From CAVQMB01 sp963713445 (lineage in GTDB: Bacteria; Pseudomonadota; Gammaproteobacteria; Competibacterales; Competibacteraceae): 64,000 nt of DNA. This document shows, piece by piece, positions 9,330 to 18,554 of this stretch; position 1 is the stretch's first letter, and every line of letters starts with the position of its first letter. A program made the translations under genes and the position numbers. The notes beneath the pieces were generated by a model. It saw only the letters and a program-made list of their open reading frames with translations, did not search any database and had not been told where the DNA came from. The DNA lies in the NCBI GenBank assembly GCA_963713445.1, contig CAVQMB010000029.1, positions 1 through 64,000 of the forward strand, given 5' to 3'.

Positions 9330-10003
9330 GCGGCGGCCGCGACACCGTGCTGGGTAATGTGCGGCGTAACCTGCAGCGTATGCGATCCGTCGATGATCGC
9401 ATTGGCGAGCTGGAACAGCGTATGCACCAGCATCCGCGGCAGACCGTGCCGGAGCGTGCGCAGCGTGTACCTGCCGAGCAGGTGGAGTTGTTCGTGCAGA
9501 TGGCCGAGGAAGCCTCTGCCAGCCTGCAGCGCGTGGCCGACTGGGCCGCTGTGCCGGCGGCGGTAGCAGAATTCGTGCTGCGGCACAATTTTCCCCCGGA
9601 ACTGGTCGTTGCCCCGGCTGCCGAACTGGTCGAGCTGCCCTGGACCGGCCAGAATCAGCTGCGAGTCGAGCATCGCGCGGCCCGCGACGGTGACCGTGTG
9701 AGTGTGGCGCCGGCTTTCGCCGGTATCGCTGAAACCGGAACCCTGATGCTACTATCGGGGCCGGGGAGCCCGACCTCCTTGAACTTTCTGCCGGACGCTC
9801 ACATTGTCGTGCTGTCGGCCGACCGGATTGTCGGCCCGTACGAGGATGCCTGGCAGCGCCTGCGCGCACGCGGTGCGATGCCGCGTTCGGTGAACTTCAT
9901 CACCGGTCCGTCGCGCTCGGCGGATATCGAGCAGACACTGCAACTTGGCGCCCACGGGCCGATCGAGTTGCACATCATCCTGGTAGCACCGGCTTCCATA
10001 TGA
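9326..10003 (+). CDS. lutC: lactate utilisation protein LutC/LldG
   Basis: 225 residues; LUD domain over the C-terminal half with AETGTLMLLSGPGSPTSLNF and DRIVGPYEDAW, as expected for the third Lut subunit. The ATG overlaps the lutB stop in an ATGA, and an in-frame open stretch further upstream lies inside lutB and has no family support. Its own stop overlaps the ppsR start in the same way. The three lut genes together replace lactate dehydrogenase LldD in organisms that have them. Confidence 0.9.
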   Translation: MSGGRDTVLGNVRRNLQRMRSVDDRIGELEQRMHQHPRQTVPERAQRVPAEQVELFVQMAEEASASLQRVADWAAVPAAVAEFVLRHNFPPELVVAPAAELVELPWTGQNQLRVEHRAARDGDRVSVAPAFAGIAETGTLMLLSGPGSPTSLNFLPDAHIVVLSADRIVGPYEDAWQRLRARGAMPRSVNFITGPSRSADIEQTLQLGAHGPIELHIILVAPASI

Positions 10004-10854
10004 GTAGCTCACCGCTGCGCAGCGCGTTCTTTATTTCGGACAGCACCTGTATTACTGCCCAGAACCTGGGGCGGGCCTTGTTGACGCAGTTCGAATTTCT
10101 GCCGATGCAGCAGTATTCGCTGCGCTTTGTCGACAACCCGGGCCGGGCTGATCGGGCGCGCCACCAGATCGATCAGACGGCCCGTAGTGACGGCATCCGG
10201 CCGCTGGTGTTCAGTACTTTGATCAATCCCGATGTGCGCGCGGTCATCCGGTCGGCCGATTGTGTTTATTTTGATCTGTTCGAGACCTTCGTTAACCGTC
10301 TGGAGGACGAGTTGGGCGCGCGTTCGGTACCAACCACCGGACATTCGCATGGCATGACCGACCACGAGCATTATTTTGCCCGCATGGAGGCGGTCAACTT
10401 CACCCTGAATCATGACGACGGTAGCGCGGTGACGCATCTCGATCAGGCCGATATCATCCTGATAGGCATCTCGCGCACGGGTAAGACCCCGACGTGCCTG
10501 GATCTGAGTCTGAATCACGGGGTTCGCGCCGCCAATTTTCCCCTCACCGAGGAAGAGCTCGACGACCAGCAACTGCCGAAAGTGCTGGAGCAGCATCGTT
10601 CCCGGCTGTTCGGTCTGACCACCGACGCTTCCCGGCTGCAGCAGATCCGCAACCAACGTCTGCCCAACAGCCGCTACGCGTCGATGCGACAGTGCGAGTA
10701 CGAAACCCGGCAGTCGGAAGCGCTGTTCCGCAAGCTGGGTATTAGCTATCTGGTGACGACCATGATGTCGATCGAGGAGATAGCCGCCACCATTGTCGAT
10801 ATGGTTGGCCTCGAGCATTCTCGGCTAATGCCGGTGCCGCCCTTTCACAGCTGA
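10000..10854 (+). CDS. ppsR: PEP synthase regulatory protein (kinase/pyrophosphorylase, DUF299)
   Basis: 284 residues, full length for the family. The P-loop-like motif GISRTGKTPTCL lies at about 152-163. Family members phosphorylate PEP synthase with ADP to switch it off and remove the phosphate with inorganic phosphate to switch it on. Four-base overlap with lutC indicates translational coupling. The placement makes sense: the Lut proteins deliver pyruvate, and PEP synthase turns pyruvate into PEP. The target gene ppsA is not in the window, and a pyruvate-phosphate dikinase partner cannot be excluded. Confidence 0.9.
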   Translation: MSSSPLRSAFFISDSTCITAQNLGRALLTQFEFLPMQQYSLRFVDNPGRADRARHQIDQTARSDGIRPLVFSTLINPDVRAVIRSADCVYFDLFETFVNRLEDELGARSVPTTGHSHGMTDHEHYFARMEAVNFTLNHDDGSAVTHLDQADIILIGISRTGKTPTCLDLSLNHGVRAANFPLTEEELDDQQLPKVLEQHRSRLFGLTTDASRLQQIRNQRLPNSRYASMRQCEYETRQSEALFRKLGISYLVTTMMSIEEIAATIVDMVGLEHSRLMPVPPFHS

Positions 10855-10875
10855 ACCTCAAGGAGTTTCGTTCTT

Positions 10876-11856
10876 ATGAAGCAACCCGTACGCGTCACGG
10901 TAACCGGGGCCGCCGGTAACATCGGTTACGCCATGGTGTTTCGCATTGCCGCCGGTGATATGCTGGGTCCCGATCAGCCGGTGATACTGCAGCTGCTGGA
11001 GATTCCCCCGGCGCTGAAGGCACTGGAGGGCGTGGTCATGGAAATCAGCGACTGTGCGTTCCCGCTGCTTGCCGGGATTACTGCGTCGGATGATGCCAGG
11101 GTCGCTTTTCGCGACGCCGACTATGCCCTGCTGGTCGGCGCCCGACCACGTGGTCCGGGTATGGAACGGAAGGATCTCCTGGCTGCCAACGGCGCCATCT
11201 TCGGACCTCAGGGGCAGGCTCTCAATCAAGTGGCTTCGCGTGACGTCAAGGTGCTGGTGGTGGGCAATCCCGCCAATACCAATGCCCTGATCGCGATGCA
11301 CAACGCGCCGGATATCGATCCGGGGCAGTTCACGGCCATGACCCGTCTCGATCACAACCGGGCGATCAGCCTGCTAGCTGACAAGACTGCTGTGCATACC
11401 ACCGACATCAACAAGATGATCATCTGGGGCAATCACTCGGCCACGCAGTATCCCGACATTAGCCAGTGCTTGATCCAGGGTCATGCGGCCAGTAACCAGG
11501 TGCCGCAGGACTGGTATCGCAATGAATTCATTCCCCGCGTACAGCAACGCGGTGCCGAGATCATCAAGGCCCGCGGCGCCTCCAGTGCCGCCTCGGCCGC
11601 CTCGGCCGCGCTCGATCACATGAAGTCCTGGGCCCTGGGTACGCCTGAGGGCGATTGGGTCAGCATGGCGGTGCCCGCCGACGGCAGCTACGGTGTCGCG
11701 GAAGGCGTTGTCTATTCCTATCCCTGTGTGTGCCGCAATGGCCACTACGAAATTGTGCAGGGGCTGGCTATCGATGAGTTCTCGCGTCAGCGCATGATTG
11801 CTACCGAGACCGAACTGCGGGAGGAGCGGGCCGGCGTCGAGGATTTGCTGGGCTGA
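10876..11856 (+). CDS. mdh: malate dehydrogenase
   Basis: 326 residues, the length of the type 2 (cytosolic-like) bacterial malate dehydrogenase. NAD-binding GAAGNIGYAMVFRIA is at 10-24; substrate arginines sit in RPRGPGMERKD (about 92-102); the catalytic His is in IWGNHSATQYPD (about 177-188). It converts malate to oxaloacetate in the TCA cycle. AAGGAG stands about 10 bases before the ATG. It is 21 bases after ppsR, so it closes a cluster of icd, lut, ppsR and mdh. Confidence 0.95.
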   Translation: MKQPVRVTVTGAAGNIGYAMVFRIAAGDMLGPDQPVILQLLEIPPALKALEGVVMEISDCAFPLLAGITASDDARVAFRDADYALLVGARPRGPGMERKDLLAANGAIFGPQGQALNQVASRDVKVLVVGNPANTNALIAMHNAPDIDPGQFTAMTRLDHNRAISLLADKTAVHTTDINKMIIWGNHSATQYPDISQCLIQGHAASNQVPQDWYRNEFIPRVQQRGAEIIKARGASSAASAASAALDHMKSWALGTPEGDWVSMAVPADGSYGVAEGVVYSYPCVCRNGHYEIVQGLAIDEFSRQRMIATETELREERAGVEDLLG

Positions 11857-11872
11857 GGTCAGAACGTATCGG

Positions 11873-12496
11873 ATGGCGCCGCTGACGGCTACCATTGCCG
11901 CCGGGCTTACCCAACTGGGGTTGGGTGTGGAGATTGTGCCGCAGTTGCTCCGGTACGTTGCGCAACTGGATCGCTGGAACCGGGTCTTCAATCTCACGGC
12001 GGTGCGCGACCCGGAGGCGATGGTGGTTCGTCATCTGTTCGACAGCCTGGCTGTCGGACCCTGGTTGCTGGGGCCCCGGGTGCTTGATGTCGGCAGCGGC
12101 GCCGGCCTGCCGGGCATTCCTTTGGCCGTTGCGCATCCGGCGTTACAGTTTCAGTTGCTGGACAGTAGTGGCAAACGGACCCGGTTTATGACCCAGATGG
12201 TTGCTGAACTGGCGCTCAGCAATGTCAGCGTGGCGCGAGTGCGGGTCGAGGATTTCGAGACCGACCAGCTGTTCACGACGATTACGGCCCGGGCTTTCGC
12301 CGCACCGCACCGCTTGTTGACGTTGGCCGGACGCTTGTGCGCACCCGGGGGCCGGGTGCTGGCGATGCAGAGCGATACCGCTGGCTCTATGGCTGCCCCA
12401 GCGGGTTGGCGGCTGGTCGCCAATCACCGCTTAGCCGTTCCGGGCCTGGAAGCCGGCCGTCGGCTGCTGCAGTTCGAACCGCAGGCGGCTGCATAA
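11873..12496 (+). CDS. rsmG: 16S rRNA (guanine527-N7)-methyltransferase RsmG
   Basis: 207 residues. The SAM-binding motif VLDVGSGAGLPGIPLAV is at about 68-84, after the typical LDRWNRVFNLTAVRDP opening. It methylates G527 of 16S rRNA. Start ATG 11873 gives MAPLTATIAAGL and the usual length; an open extension upstream overlaps mdh. In most gammaproteobacteria mnmG lies directly upstream; here mdh does. Confidence 0.94.
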   Translation: MAPLTATIAAGLTQLGLGVEIVPQLLRYVAQLDRWNRVFNLTAVRDPEAMVVRHLFDSLAVGPWLLGPRVLDVGSGAGLPGIPLAVAHPALQFQLLDSSGKRTRFMTQMVAELALSNVSVARVRVEDFETDQLFTTITARAFAAPHRLLTLAGRLCAPGGRVLAMQSDTAGSMAAPAGWRLVANHRLAVPGLEAGRRLLQFEPQAAA

Positions 12497-12513
12497 GGGA
12501 GAAGGAGTCTATC

Positions 12514-13311
12514 ATGGCCCTGAGCATTGCCGTAACCAACCAGAAAGGCGGTGTCGGTAAGACCACCACCGCAGTCAATCTGGCGGCTAGCCTGGCCGCC
12601 GGGCGAATCAACAATCAGGTGTTGCTCGTCGACCTCGATCCCCAAGGTAATGCCACCATGGGGTGCGGAATCGACAAACATGGCGTTCGGGCGACGAGCT
12701 ATGAGGTGCTGCTGGGCGAGATTGACATCAGCGAGGCATTGCAGTATTCGGAAAGTGCCCGGTTGCAGGTGCTGCCGGCCAACGCCGATCTCACCGGGGC
12801 AGAGGTGGCCCTACTTGATGTCGGAGATGGCCAGCAGCGGCTCCGGGAAGTGATGAGTCGGATTGCCGCTAACTTTGATTTCATCCTCATCGACTGCCCG
12901 CCATCGCTCAACATGCTGACAGTCAACGCCTTGACTGCAGCCGATGGGGTGGTCATTCCCATCCAGTGTGAATACTATGCACTGGAGGGATTGTCGGCAT
13001 TGCTCAATACTATTGACCGGGTGTGCCGGTCGACCAATCCGGCATTGCACATTGAGGGGCTGCTGCGCACCATGTTCGATTCCCGAAACCGGCTTGCCAA
13101 TGAAGTCTCTGAACAGCTGGTGACGCATTTTGGGAATAACGTCTACGATACCATCGTGCCACGGAATGTACGTCTGGCCGAGGCCCCCAGCTACGGGCAA
13201 CCCATCATCGTCTACGACCCCGCTTCGCGCGGGGCCGAGAGTTACCGTGCGCTGGCGCGCGAGGTGCGTCAGCGGCAGCGCCGTCAGCCGGTCTCGCGGA
13301 GGGTAGTATGA
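12514..13311 (+). CDS. parA: chromosome partitioning ATPase ParA (Soj)
   Basis: 265 residues. Deviant Walker A KGGVGKTTTAVNLA at 11-24, Walker A' DLDPQGNATMG, and Walker B FILIDCPPSLN. It forms the nucleoid-bound ATPase gradient that moves ParB-parS complexes. The start at 12514 follows GGGAGAAGGAG. Seventeen bases after rsmG and 34 before parB, in the standard order for the origin-proximal region. Confidence 0.95.
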   Translation: MALSIAVTNQKGGVGKTTTAVNLAASLAAGRINNQVLLVDLDPQGNATMGCGIDKHGVRATSYEVLLGEIDISEALQYSESARLQVLPANADLTGAEVALLDVGDGQQRLREVMSRIAANFDFILIDCPPSLNMLTVNALTAADGVVIPIQCEYYALEGLSALLNTIDRVCRSTNPALHIEGLLRTMFDSRNRLANEVSEQLVTHFGNNVYDTIVPRNVRLAEAPSYGQPIIVYDPASRGAESYRALAREVRQRQRRQPVSRRVV

Positions 13312-13345
13312 ACCACACGACGCCGACGGCGGGGACCTGTAACTG

Positions 13346-14216
13346 ATGGCTGTCAAGAAACGTGGCCTTGGCCGTGGCCTTGATGCCCTGCTGGCACCTG
13401 CCGCCAGCCCCGGGCCGACCCACGCAAGTATCGACGGGGCGCTACGTAAGCTGCCGATCGAGACACTGACGCGCAGCCGTTACCAGCCGCGCGCCGAGAT
13501 TCTCCCCGATCAGTTGCAGGAACTGGCTGATTCAATCCGGGCCCAGGGCATTGTGCAACCCATCGTGGTACGTGCGATGGTGGGCGGTCGCTATGAGATT
13601 ATCGCCGGGGAGCGGCGCTGGCGGGCGGCGCAGCTGGCCGGGTTGAGTGAAGTGCCGGCACTGGTTCGCGACGTGTCCGATCAGACTGCCATGGCGATGG
13701 CGCTGATCGAGAACGTTCAACGCGAAGATCTCAACCCACTGGACGAGGCGTGCGCGTTACGCCGGTTGCATCAGGAATTCGGTTTGACCCATCAGCAGGT
13801 GGCGGCGGCCATCGGACGTTCGCGGGCTGCGGTGACCAACCTGCTGCGGCTGCTGGAGCTGAGCGAGCCGGTGCAGCAGTTGCTGCGGCAGGGCAGACTC
13901 GAGATGGGCCATGCCCGGGCGTTGCTGGCGCTGCCCGGCGAACTGCAGCGCGAGGCAGCCCAGCAGATTCAGCTGCGAGGCTTATCGGTGCGGGAAACCG
14001 AGGCGTTGGTACGCCGTCTGCAGTCGCCGGGTGCACCAAAATCGACAGCATCCCGCAACAAGACTCGATCCCAACATCCGCGCCTTGCAGGATGAACTGG
14101 CCGAACGCCTGGGTGCCAAGGTGGCACTGCAGCACAGCGAAACCGGCAAGGGCCGGGTCGTCATACAGTATCATTCACTGGATGAGCTGGATGGTATTCT
14201 CACACGACTGCGATAA
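13346..14216 (+). CDS. parB: chromosome partitioning protein ParB (apparent +1 frameshift in linker)
   Basis: CTP-dependent clamp that loads at parS. Residues 1-235 are intact: opening KKRGLGRGLDALL, the CTP-binding GERRWRAA, and the helix-turn-helix LTHQQVAAAIGRSRAAVTNLL. In this frame the protein ends at TGA 14093-14095 after 249 residues. The C-terminal dimerisation domain (DPNIRALQDELAERLGAKV to LDELDGILTRLR) is present in the next frame, ending at TAA 14214-14216. The switch falls at about 14060-14069; removing one base there gives NKLDPNIRAL and a normal protein of about 289 residues. As written, the product would lack the domain that closes the clamp. Confidence 0.88.
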
Positions 14217-14261
14217 TGACAAGTGGTGGAATATACTTAGGAGTTGCGCGCTTTTCGGCAA

Positions 14262-14290
14262 TTGACCGGTCATGACCGACACCCTATAAT
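14262..14290 (+). promoter_or_regulatory. sigma-70 promoter of the atp operon with a palindrome in the spacer
   Basis: TTGACC (14262-14267) and TATAAT (14285-14290) are separated by 17 bases. The spacer holds CGGTCATGACCG, a perfect 12-base palindrome (14267-14278). A start at about 14297 gives a short leader before atpI. The palindrome position suits a repressor or other regulator; the protein is unknown. Confidence 0.75.
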
Positions 14291-14320
14291 TCGCCCCGGT
14301 CTGTAGGGGGCAGGGTTATC

Positions 14321-14722
14321 GTGCCCGTTTTAGATGAAATCGTCGAGCAGAACGACACGGCAATGGGTGCGGCGCAGACAACTCGCAGACTCCTAGCTCT
14401 TCAGGTACTGGTGACGCTGGTTGTGGCGACCGCGACCTTGGTTATAGCCGATGCCCGAGCCGCCGGTTCTGCCTTGCTGGGCGGCTTGATTAATGTGATC
14501 GCCACGCTGTTTTTTGCATACCGGGTGTTTTCGGCTGGCCCCGGTTCGACGGCTCGCGAAATCGCCCGAGCGTTTTACCTAGGTGAAGCCGTCAAGTTAC
14601 TGCTGACGGGGTTGTTGTTCACGGCCGTTTTTATATGGGTAGAGGTGGCTTGGCTTCCCCTCTTCATAGCGTACGCAGCCACCATGCTGGCCTTCTGGCT
14701 GGTGATGCCTTTTGCGCTTTAG
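14321..14722 (+). CDS. atpI: ATP synthase assembly protein AtpI
   Basis: 133-residue membrane protein with four hydrophobic segments and the family signature GSALLGGLINVIATLFFAYR. It heads the atp operon and helps c-ring assembly or magnesium handling in other bacteria. It starts at GTG 14321, about 24 bases after the predicted transcription start. Length and gene order are typical. Confidence 0.9.
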   Translation: MPVLDEIVEQNDTAMGAAQTTRRLLALQVLVTLVVATATLVIADARAAGSALLGGLINVIATLFFAYRVFSAGPGSTAREIARAFYLGEAVKLLLTGLLFTAVFIWVEVAWLPLFIAYAATMLAFWLVMPFAL

Positions 14723-14747
14723 ATAAACGGAGTATTACGAGGACGCC

Positions 14748-15518
14748 ATGAGCGAGAGCAGTACACAGACCAGCAGCGAATACATCCACCATCACCTGAC
14801 CTTCATGAATGTGGGGCACGGATTCTGGTCCATGCACCTCGACACGATGGTGGTATCGATTGTCCTGGGCGTGCTGTTCTACAAGCTGTTCCGCAAGGTT
14901 GCCCGGGAGGCGACCAGCGACGTGCCGGGGCCGCTACAGAATTTCGTCGAGATCCTGATCGACTTCGTGGACACGCAGGTCAAGGACAGTTTCCACGGTC
15001 ACAACCCGCTCATCGCACCCATGGCGCTGACGATATTTGTATGGGTTTTTCTATGGAATTTCATGGATCTGCTGCCCGTCGACCTGCTCCCGAGTATTGC
15101 CGGTGCGATCGGAATCCCCTATTCGCGTGTGGTGCCCTCTGCCGATATCAACGCCACATTCGGCCTATCGTTCACCGTAATCCTGCTGATGTTCTATTAC
15201 AGCTTCAAGGTCAAGGGTGTTAAAGGGTTCGGCAAGGAAATTTTATTCCACCCGTTCGGCAAGTGGCTCATGCCATTTAACTTGTTGCTGTGGCTGGTGG
15301 AAACCACCGCCAAGCCGATCTCGCTGGCATTGCGACTGTTCGGTAACCTCTACGCCGGAGAATTGATCTTCGTACTCATCGCGCTGCTGCCGTGGTGGAT
15401 GCAGTTCGCCCTCGGTTTGCCATGGGCGATTTTCCATCTGCTTATCATCACACTGCAGGCCTTTATCTTCATGGTGCTTAGCATCGTTTATCTGAGCATG
15501 GCGCACGAGGATCACTAG
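14748..15518 (+). CDS. atpB: F0F1 ATP synthase subunit a
   Basis: 256 residues, integral membrane stator of the proton channel. The essential arginine is in ISLALRLFGNLYAGELI (about 192-208); LLPVDLLP and the C-terminal FIFMVLSIVYLSMA helices are typical. Twenty-five bases after atpI. Confidence 0.96.
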   Translation: MSESSTQTSSEYIHHHLTFMNVGHGFWSMHLDTMVVSIVLGVLFYKLFRKVAREATSDVPGPLQNFVEILIDFVDTQVKDSFHGHNPLIAPMALTIFVWVFLWNFMDLLPVDLLPSIAGAIGIPYSRVVPSADINATFGLSFTVILLMFYYSFKVKGVKGFGKEILFHPFGKWLMPFNLLLWLVETTAKPISLALRLFGNLYAGELIFVLIALLPWWMQFALGLPWAIFHLLIITLQAFIFMVLSIVYLSMAHEDH

Positions 15519-15583
15519 GACTACAACCATCCCGGTTTACTGTTATTGCTTTACCCTAAATACCTGAACTCTTTGGAGGTAAA

Positions 15584-15874
15584 ATGGAAAACGTGGTTAA
15601 TCTGATCGCTAGCGTGCAAGGCATGACGGCACTGGCCGTGGCGATAATCCTGGGCTTGGGTGCCGCCGGTACGGCCATTGGTTTCGGTATCCTAGGTGGC
15701 AAGTTTCTGGAAGGTTCGGCGCGCCAGCCCGAGCTGACGGCTCAATTACAGGTCAAGATGTTCATCGTCGCCGGTCTACTCGACGCCGTGACCATGATTG
15801 GTGTCGGTCTGGCGCTGTTTTTTACCTTTGCCAACCCCTTCCTCACGCCGATTACGGCCGCTGTCGGTCACTGA
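15584..15874 (+). CDS. atpE: F0F1 ATP synthase subunit c
   Basis: 96 residues, two-helix hairpin: GLGAAGTAIGFGILGGKFLE, the loop ARQPEL, and the second helix with the proton-carrying Asp in VAGLLDAVTMIGVG. It is longer than the 79-residue E. coli protein because of a C-terminal tail. A strong Shine-Dalgarno TTGGAGGTAAA precedes ATG after a 65-base gap from atpB, as fits the high demand for this subunit. Confidence 0.96.
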   Translation: MENVVNLIASVQGMTALAVAIILGLGAAGTAIGFGILGGKFLEGSARQPELTAQLQVKMFIVAGLLDAVTMIGVGLALFFTFANPFLTPITAAVGH

Positions 15875-15921
15875 GTCACGGCGATTCCCTGTAAGCACAG
15901 GACAAAGGGGAGTATTCAAAC

Positions 15922-16392
15922 GTGAACTTCAATCTCACCCTGATCGGGCAGATGATCACGTTTGGCCTGCTGATCATCTTTACCATGAAGTATGTGTGGC
16001 CGCCCATCATGAAGGCCATGAACGATCGTCAAAAGCGGATCGCTGATGGGCTGGCCGCCGCCGAGCGTGGTGCGCGCGAGCAGGAACTGGCGCAGGCCCG
16101 GTCAGCGGAGGTGTTGCGCGAAGCCAAACAGCACGCGCAGGAGATCATCAAGCAGGCCGAACGGCGGGCTGCGGACGTCGTCGAGGAATCGAGGAGCCAG
16201 GCCCGTATTGAAGGCGACAAGCAGCTGGCAGCAGCCCAGGCTGAAATAGCTCAGGAAATCAATCGTGCACGCGAACAGTTGCGTGCCCAGGTTGCCGACA
16301 TCGCCGTTGCCGGTGCCGCAAGGGTACTGGAGCGGGAGGTGGACAGCAAAGCGCACCAGAAGATGCTTAGCGATCTGGTTGCCGAGCTCTAG
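15922..16392 (+). CDS. atpF: F0F1 ATP synthase subunit b
   Basis: 156 residues: one N-terminal membrane segment (about 5-27), then a long charged helix rich in Ala, Glu, Gln and Arg that forms the peripheral stalk. Length equals that of the E. coli subunit. The GTG at 15922 is the start that gives NFNLTLIGQMITFGLLI. Confidence 0.94.
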   Translation: MNFNLTLIGQMITFGLLIIFTMKYVWPPIMKAMNDRQKRIADGLAAAERGAREQELAQARSAEVLREAKQHAQEIIKQAERRAADVVEESRSQARIEGDKQLAAAQAEIAQEINRAREQLRAQVADIAVAGAARVLEREVDSKAHQKMLSDLVAEL

Positions 16393-16401
16393 GATGGCAT
16401 T

Positions 16402-16941
16402 ATGGCTGAATTGACAACCATCGCCCGGCCCTATGCGCGGGCCGCCTTCGAGACGGCCCGCGCCGTCGATGGGGGCCTGGCGCAATGGTCGGAAATGCTG
16501 CAGCTGACCGCGGCTATCGTCAGCGATCCGGCCATGCGGGAGGTGCTGGCCAGTCCGTCGCTCGACAGCGATCACAAGGCCGGACTGATGCTGGAGGTAT
16601 GCGGTGACCGGTTAACCTCGGAGGGCAGTAATTTCGTCCGGCTGCTGGCCGAGAACAACCGGCTCGCCGTACTGCCGGATGTGGCCGACGTTTTTGAGCA
16701 GCTGCGCGCCGAGGCCGAAGCAACGGTTGAGGCTGAGCTGGTAAGCGCGCTGCAAGTCAGCGACGAGCAACGTGAGCAGATCGCGGCGGCGCTTAGTAAG
16801 CGCTTGGGGCGCGAGGTGGCACTCAAGTGCACGGTCGACAAGTCGTTGCTGGGAGGCGCGATAATCCGGGCCGGCGACCTGGTGATCGACGGTTCAGCCA
16901 GGGGCAAGCTGGCCAAGTTGGCCATCGCCCTGCGTCAATAG
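16402..16941 (+). CDS. atpH: F0F1 ATP synthase subunit delta
   Basis: 179 residues. The opening ARPYARAAFETA and the C-terminal LLGGAIIRAGDLVIDGSARG are the family signatures. It links the b stalk to the F1 head. Nine bases after atpF. Confidence 0.95.
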   Translation: MAELTTIARPYARAAFETARAVDGGLAQWSEMLQLTAAIVSDPAMREVLASPSLDSDHKAGLMLEVCGDRLTSEGSNFVRLLAENNRLAVLPDVADVFEQLRAEAEATVEAELVSALQVSDEQREQIAAALSKRLGREVALKCTVDKSLLGGAIIRAGDLVIDGSARGKLAKLAIALRQ

Positions 16942-17000
16942 CATAGCGTCAGGAGCACTGTGCCAGCCGCGCTGCGCCAGTCATCAAGGGGACAGAATCG

Positions 17001-18542
17001 ATGCAACTCAATCCTTCCGAAATCAGCGATCTGCTTCGCAAGCGCATTCAGAATTTCGAAGCGCCAGCGGAAGCCCGCACCGAAGGCACCGTCGTCAGCC
17101 TGACTGACGGTATCGTCCGTATTCATGGTCTGGAAGACGTGATGTACGGCGAAATGATTGAATTTCCCGGCAACACGTTCGGGATGGCACTCAACCTGGA
17201 GCGGGATTCCGTCGGTGCCGTTGTGCTCGGCGACTATCAGCACCTCACCGAGGGCGATAAAGTCCAGTGCACCGGTCGCATCCTCGAAGTGCCAGTCGGT
17301 GAAGCATTGCTCGGCCGTGTCGTGAACTCGCTGGGGCAGCCCATCGACGGCCGCGGGCCGATCGACACCGACCACAGCTCGCCGATCGAGAAAGTGGCTC
17401 CTGGCGTGATCGAGCGCCAGTCGGTCAGCCAGCCCGTGCAAACTGGTTTGAAGTCGATCGACTCGATGATACCGGTGGGCCGTGGTCAGCGTGAGCTGAT
17501 CATCGGTGACCGCCAGACCGGCAAGACCGCGGTGGCCATCGACACTATCATCAACCAGAAGGGCAAAGACCTTATCTGCGTCTACGTTGCCGTGGGCCAG
17601 AAGAACTCGTCGATTGCGGCGGTGGTGCGCAAACTCGAAGAGTTCGGGGCCATGGACTACACCATCGTTGTCGCCGCCGGTGCCTCCGAGCCGGCATCGA
17701 TGCAGTTCATTGCGCCGTACGCAGGTTGTTCCATGGGCGAGTATTTCCGTGACCGTGGCCAGGATGCGCTGATCATCTACGACGACCTGACCAAGCAGGC
17801 CTGGGCTTACCGCCAGATATCACTGTTGCTGCGGCGTCCGCCGGGCCGAGAGGCTTATCCCGGTGATGTGTTCTACCTGCATTCACGGCTGCTGGAACGC
17901 GCCGCGCGAATCAACGCTGTGGAAGTCGAACGGCTCACTGACGGCGAGGTCAAGGGGCGCACCGGGTCACTGACTGCGCTGCCGATCATCGAAACGCAGG
18001 CCGGTGACGTTTCCGCCTTTGTGCCGACCAACGTGATCTCCATCACTGACGGTCAGATCTTCCTCGACACTGACCTCTTCAACTCCGGTATCCGGCCTGC
18101 CATTGACGCTGGTATTTCTGTATCACGAGTTGGTGGTGCCGCCCAGACGCCGATTATGAAAAAACTGTCGGGGGGGATTCGTGTGTCGCTGGCGCAATAC
18201 CGTGAGCTGGCGGCGTTTGCGCAGTTTGCCTCCGATCTGGACGAGGCTACTAGGCGGCAGATCGACCGCGGCCAGCGGGTCACCGAGTTGATGAAGCAGG
18301 CCCAGTACGCGCCACTCAGTGTGGCGGAGATGGCGCTCTCGCTGTATGCGGTGGACCGCGGTTATTTGGACGATGTCGAGGTTGCCAAGGTTGGTGATTT
18401 CGAGAGCGCCATGCGTGATTTCATGCGCAGTAACAACGGCGAGTTGATGGATCGGATCAACGAATCCGGTGCCTGGAACGACGAAATCGAGTCTGCTTTC
18501 AAGCAGGCGCTTGACGATTTCAAAACTAATCAGGTCTGGTAA
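17001..18542 (+). CDS. atpA: F0F1 ATP synthase subunit alpha
   Basis: 513 residues, identical in length to the E. coli subunit. P-loop GDRQTGKTAVAID at about 169-181; the signature PAIDAGISVSRVGGAAQ is near 365-381. It carries the non-catalytic nucleotide sites of F1. Confidence 0.97.
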   Translation: MQLNPSEISDLLRKRIQNFEAPAEARTEGTVVSLTDGIVRIHGLEDVMYGEMIEFPGNTFGMALNLERDSVGAVVLGDYQHLTEGDKVQCTGRILEVPVGEALLGRVVNSLGQPIDGRGPIDTDHSSPIEKVAPGVIERQSVSQPVQTGLKSIDSMIPVGRGQRELIIGDRQTGKTAVAIDTIINQKGKDLICVYVAVGQKNSSIAAVVRKLEEFGAMDYTIVVAAGASEPASMQFIAPYAGCSMGEYFRDRGQDALIIYDDLTKQAWAYRQISLLLRRPPGREAYPGDVFYLHSRLLERAARINAVEVERLTDGEVKGRTGSLTALPIIETQAGDVSAFVPTNVISITDGQIFLDTDLFNSGIRPAIDAGISVSRVGGAAQTPIMKKLSGGIRVSLAQYRELAAFAQFASDLDEATRRQIDRGQRVTELMKQAQYAPLSVAEMALSLYAVDRGYLDDVEVAKVGDFESAMRDFMRSNNGELMDRINESGAWNDEIESAFKQALDDFKTNQVW

Positions 18543-18554
18543 GCGGGGTACCCC

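Noticed and set aside
11144..11155. GACCACGTGGTC palindrome as a parS site near parAB
   Set aside because: It shares only the CACGTG core with parS, lies in conserved mdh codons, and the flanks differ from the parS consensus. I saw no good parS in the window, though I could not scan exhaustively.
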